Of a DNA stretch of 5,099 nucleotides, positions 4,570 to 5,099 are shown in pieces. The notes beneath the pieces are model-generated. The model was given only the letters and a program-made list of their open reading frames with translations. It searched no databases and was not told the origin of the DNA. Both the position numbers and the translations under genes were made by a program. The stretch is from assembly GCA_027080445.1 (NCBI GenBank), contig JALWRY010000271.1:1-5099 (forward strand). The letters are read 5' to 3'. Source of the stretch: Thiohalobacter sp. (GTDB taxonomy: Bacteria > Pseudomonadota > Gammaproteobacteria > DSM-19610). Each line of letters opens with the position of its first letter. Position 1 is the stretch's first letter.

Positions 4570-5099
4570 ATGGATGACTTGCAGGTCGGACTGTTTGTTT
4601 TCCTCGGCGTACTGGAACTGGCCATGCTGGCGATGGCGGCCGGTGTCGTTTTCCTGTTACGGGGAAACCGCTTGTCGCACAAGGTCCGGGTGCTGGAAAA
4701 AAAATTAAAAGTGGCAGCAGAGACCCCCGAGGCAGTGGGGTTCGATCAGTATCTGCGTGACGGGATTATTCGCAATGAGGAACTGATCGATCAGGCGGCA
4801 GCGTCACAGGATGAAGCAGAAAAGAAAGCGGCCGAATTGCTGAAGTTCCGCAAACGTTTCCTTGAAATCGAACTTGAGGCGCATGCGCTGGAAGCTAACC
4901 CCGTCGCTTACCAGGACCGGATTGCCGCCGGCTTGTGCGAGCTGGTGGAGATCATGCGGCCGGAAGCTGAAACGGTCGAAACGGAAGCCGGGTCATCTGA
5001 TGCGATTGAACTTGAAGAAGCGCCGGACGATGAGGCGGAAAGTGAAGATGAACGTCATACTATCGATACTACCGACGATGAAATCAATCACCTTAAAGA
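4570..5099 (+). CDS. Membrane-anchored probable coiled-coil protein, 3' end outside the window
   Basis: An ATG two bases after the VWA stop opens a frame of 176 codons that is still open at the window end. I do not recognise the family. Residues about 7-30 form one hydrophobic helix with an acidic N-terminus (MDD) and basic residues just after it (R31, R34, K38, R40). The positive-inside rule therefore puts the N-terminus in the periplasm and the rest in the cytoplasm. Residues about 36-110 are charged and helix-prone, likely a coiled coil, with K/E clusters (LEKKLK, DEAEKKAAELLKFRKRF). Residues 131-170 are very acidic and probably disordered. GGGGA at 4553-4557 is a distant ribosome site, so translational coupling to the VWA gene is likely. 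The tight spacing and shared acidic tails suggest the two products act together. The base composition matches its neighbours. Confidence 0.8.
   Translation, partial: MDDLQVGLFVFLGVLELAMLAMAAGVVFLLRGNRLSHKVRVLEKKLKVAAETPEAVGFDQYLRDGIIRNEELIDQAAASQDEAEKKAAELLKFRKRFLEIELEAHALEANPVAYQDRIAAGLCELVEIMRPEAETVETEAGSSDAIELEEAPDDEAESEDERHTIDTTDDEINHLK

Overview
The window looks like part of a gammaproteobacterial chromosome of moderately high GC content. The evidence is the close resemblance of its GrxC, fused CysG and bacterial Tpm proteins to enterobacterial and pseudomonad types, the dense forward-strand gene packing, and an intergenic repeat of a kind I associate with IS200-like/REP-associated elements of that class. 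All supported genes lie on the + strand. Species cannot be assigned.

Left block (1-2505): the 3' end of an unidentified gene is followed by a glutaredoxin 3 gene (grxC), a full-length fused siroheme synthase gene (cysG, TTG start) and a thiopurine S-methyltransferase gene (tpm). Gaps are 22 nt or less, and cysG and tpm overlap by one base (TGATG), so this reads as one operon. The theme is thiol, sulfur and chalcogen chemistry: siroheme feeds sulfite and nitrite reductases, glutaredoxin handles glutathione-linked reduction, and Tpm methylates sulfur, selenium or tellurium compounds.

Middle block (2506-2899, 394 bases, no gene): the first half holds a nested imperfect inverted repeat (2526-2714). 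Its core is a 23-bp stem with one mismatch and an 18-nt loop. Half of the core has been tandemly duplicated with a 49-bp period, followed by three 9-bp units. A further copy of the motif GTCAGTACAC sits four bases after the tpm stop codon. This looks like a non-coding, transposase-less REP/MITE-type element that may also terminate the operon. The second half is AT-richer leader sequence for the next gene. It holds an imperfect direct repeat, a perfect 12-bp palindrome overlapping a weak extended -10 sequence, and a good ribosome binding site.

Right block (2900-5099): a 555-residue secreted and membrane-anchored von Willebrand factor A protein with a complete MIDAS site is followed two bases later by a gene that runs off the window. 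That second gene encodes a protein with an N-terminal membrane helix, a charged probable coiled coil and an acidic tail. The two are predicted to share a membrane with opposite architectures: a periplasmic sensor or adhesion domain, and a cytoplasmic coiled coil. I cannot name a known system for this pair. It is the best candidate in the window for something undescribed, although only the first partner is complete.
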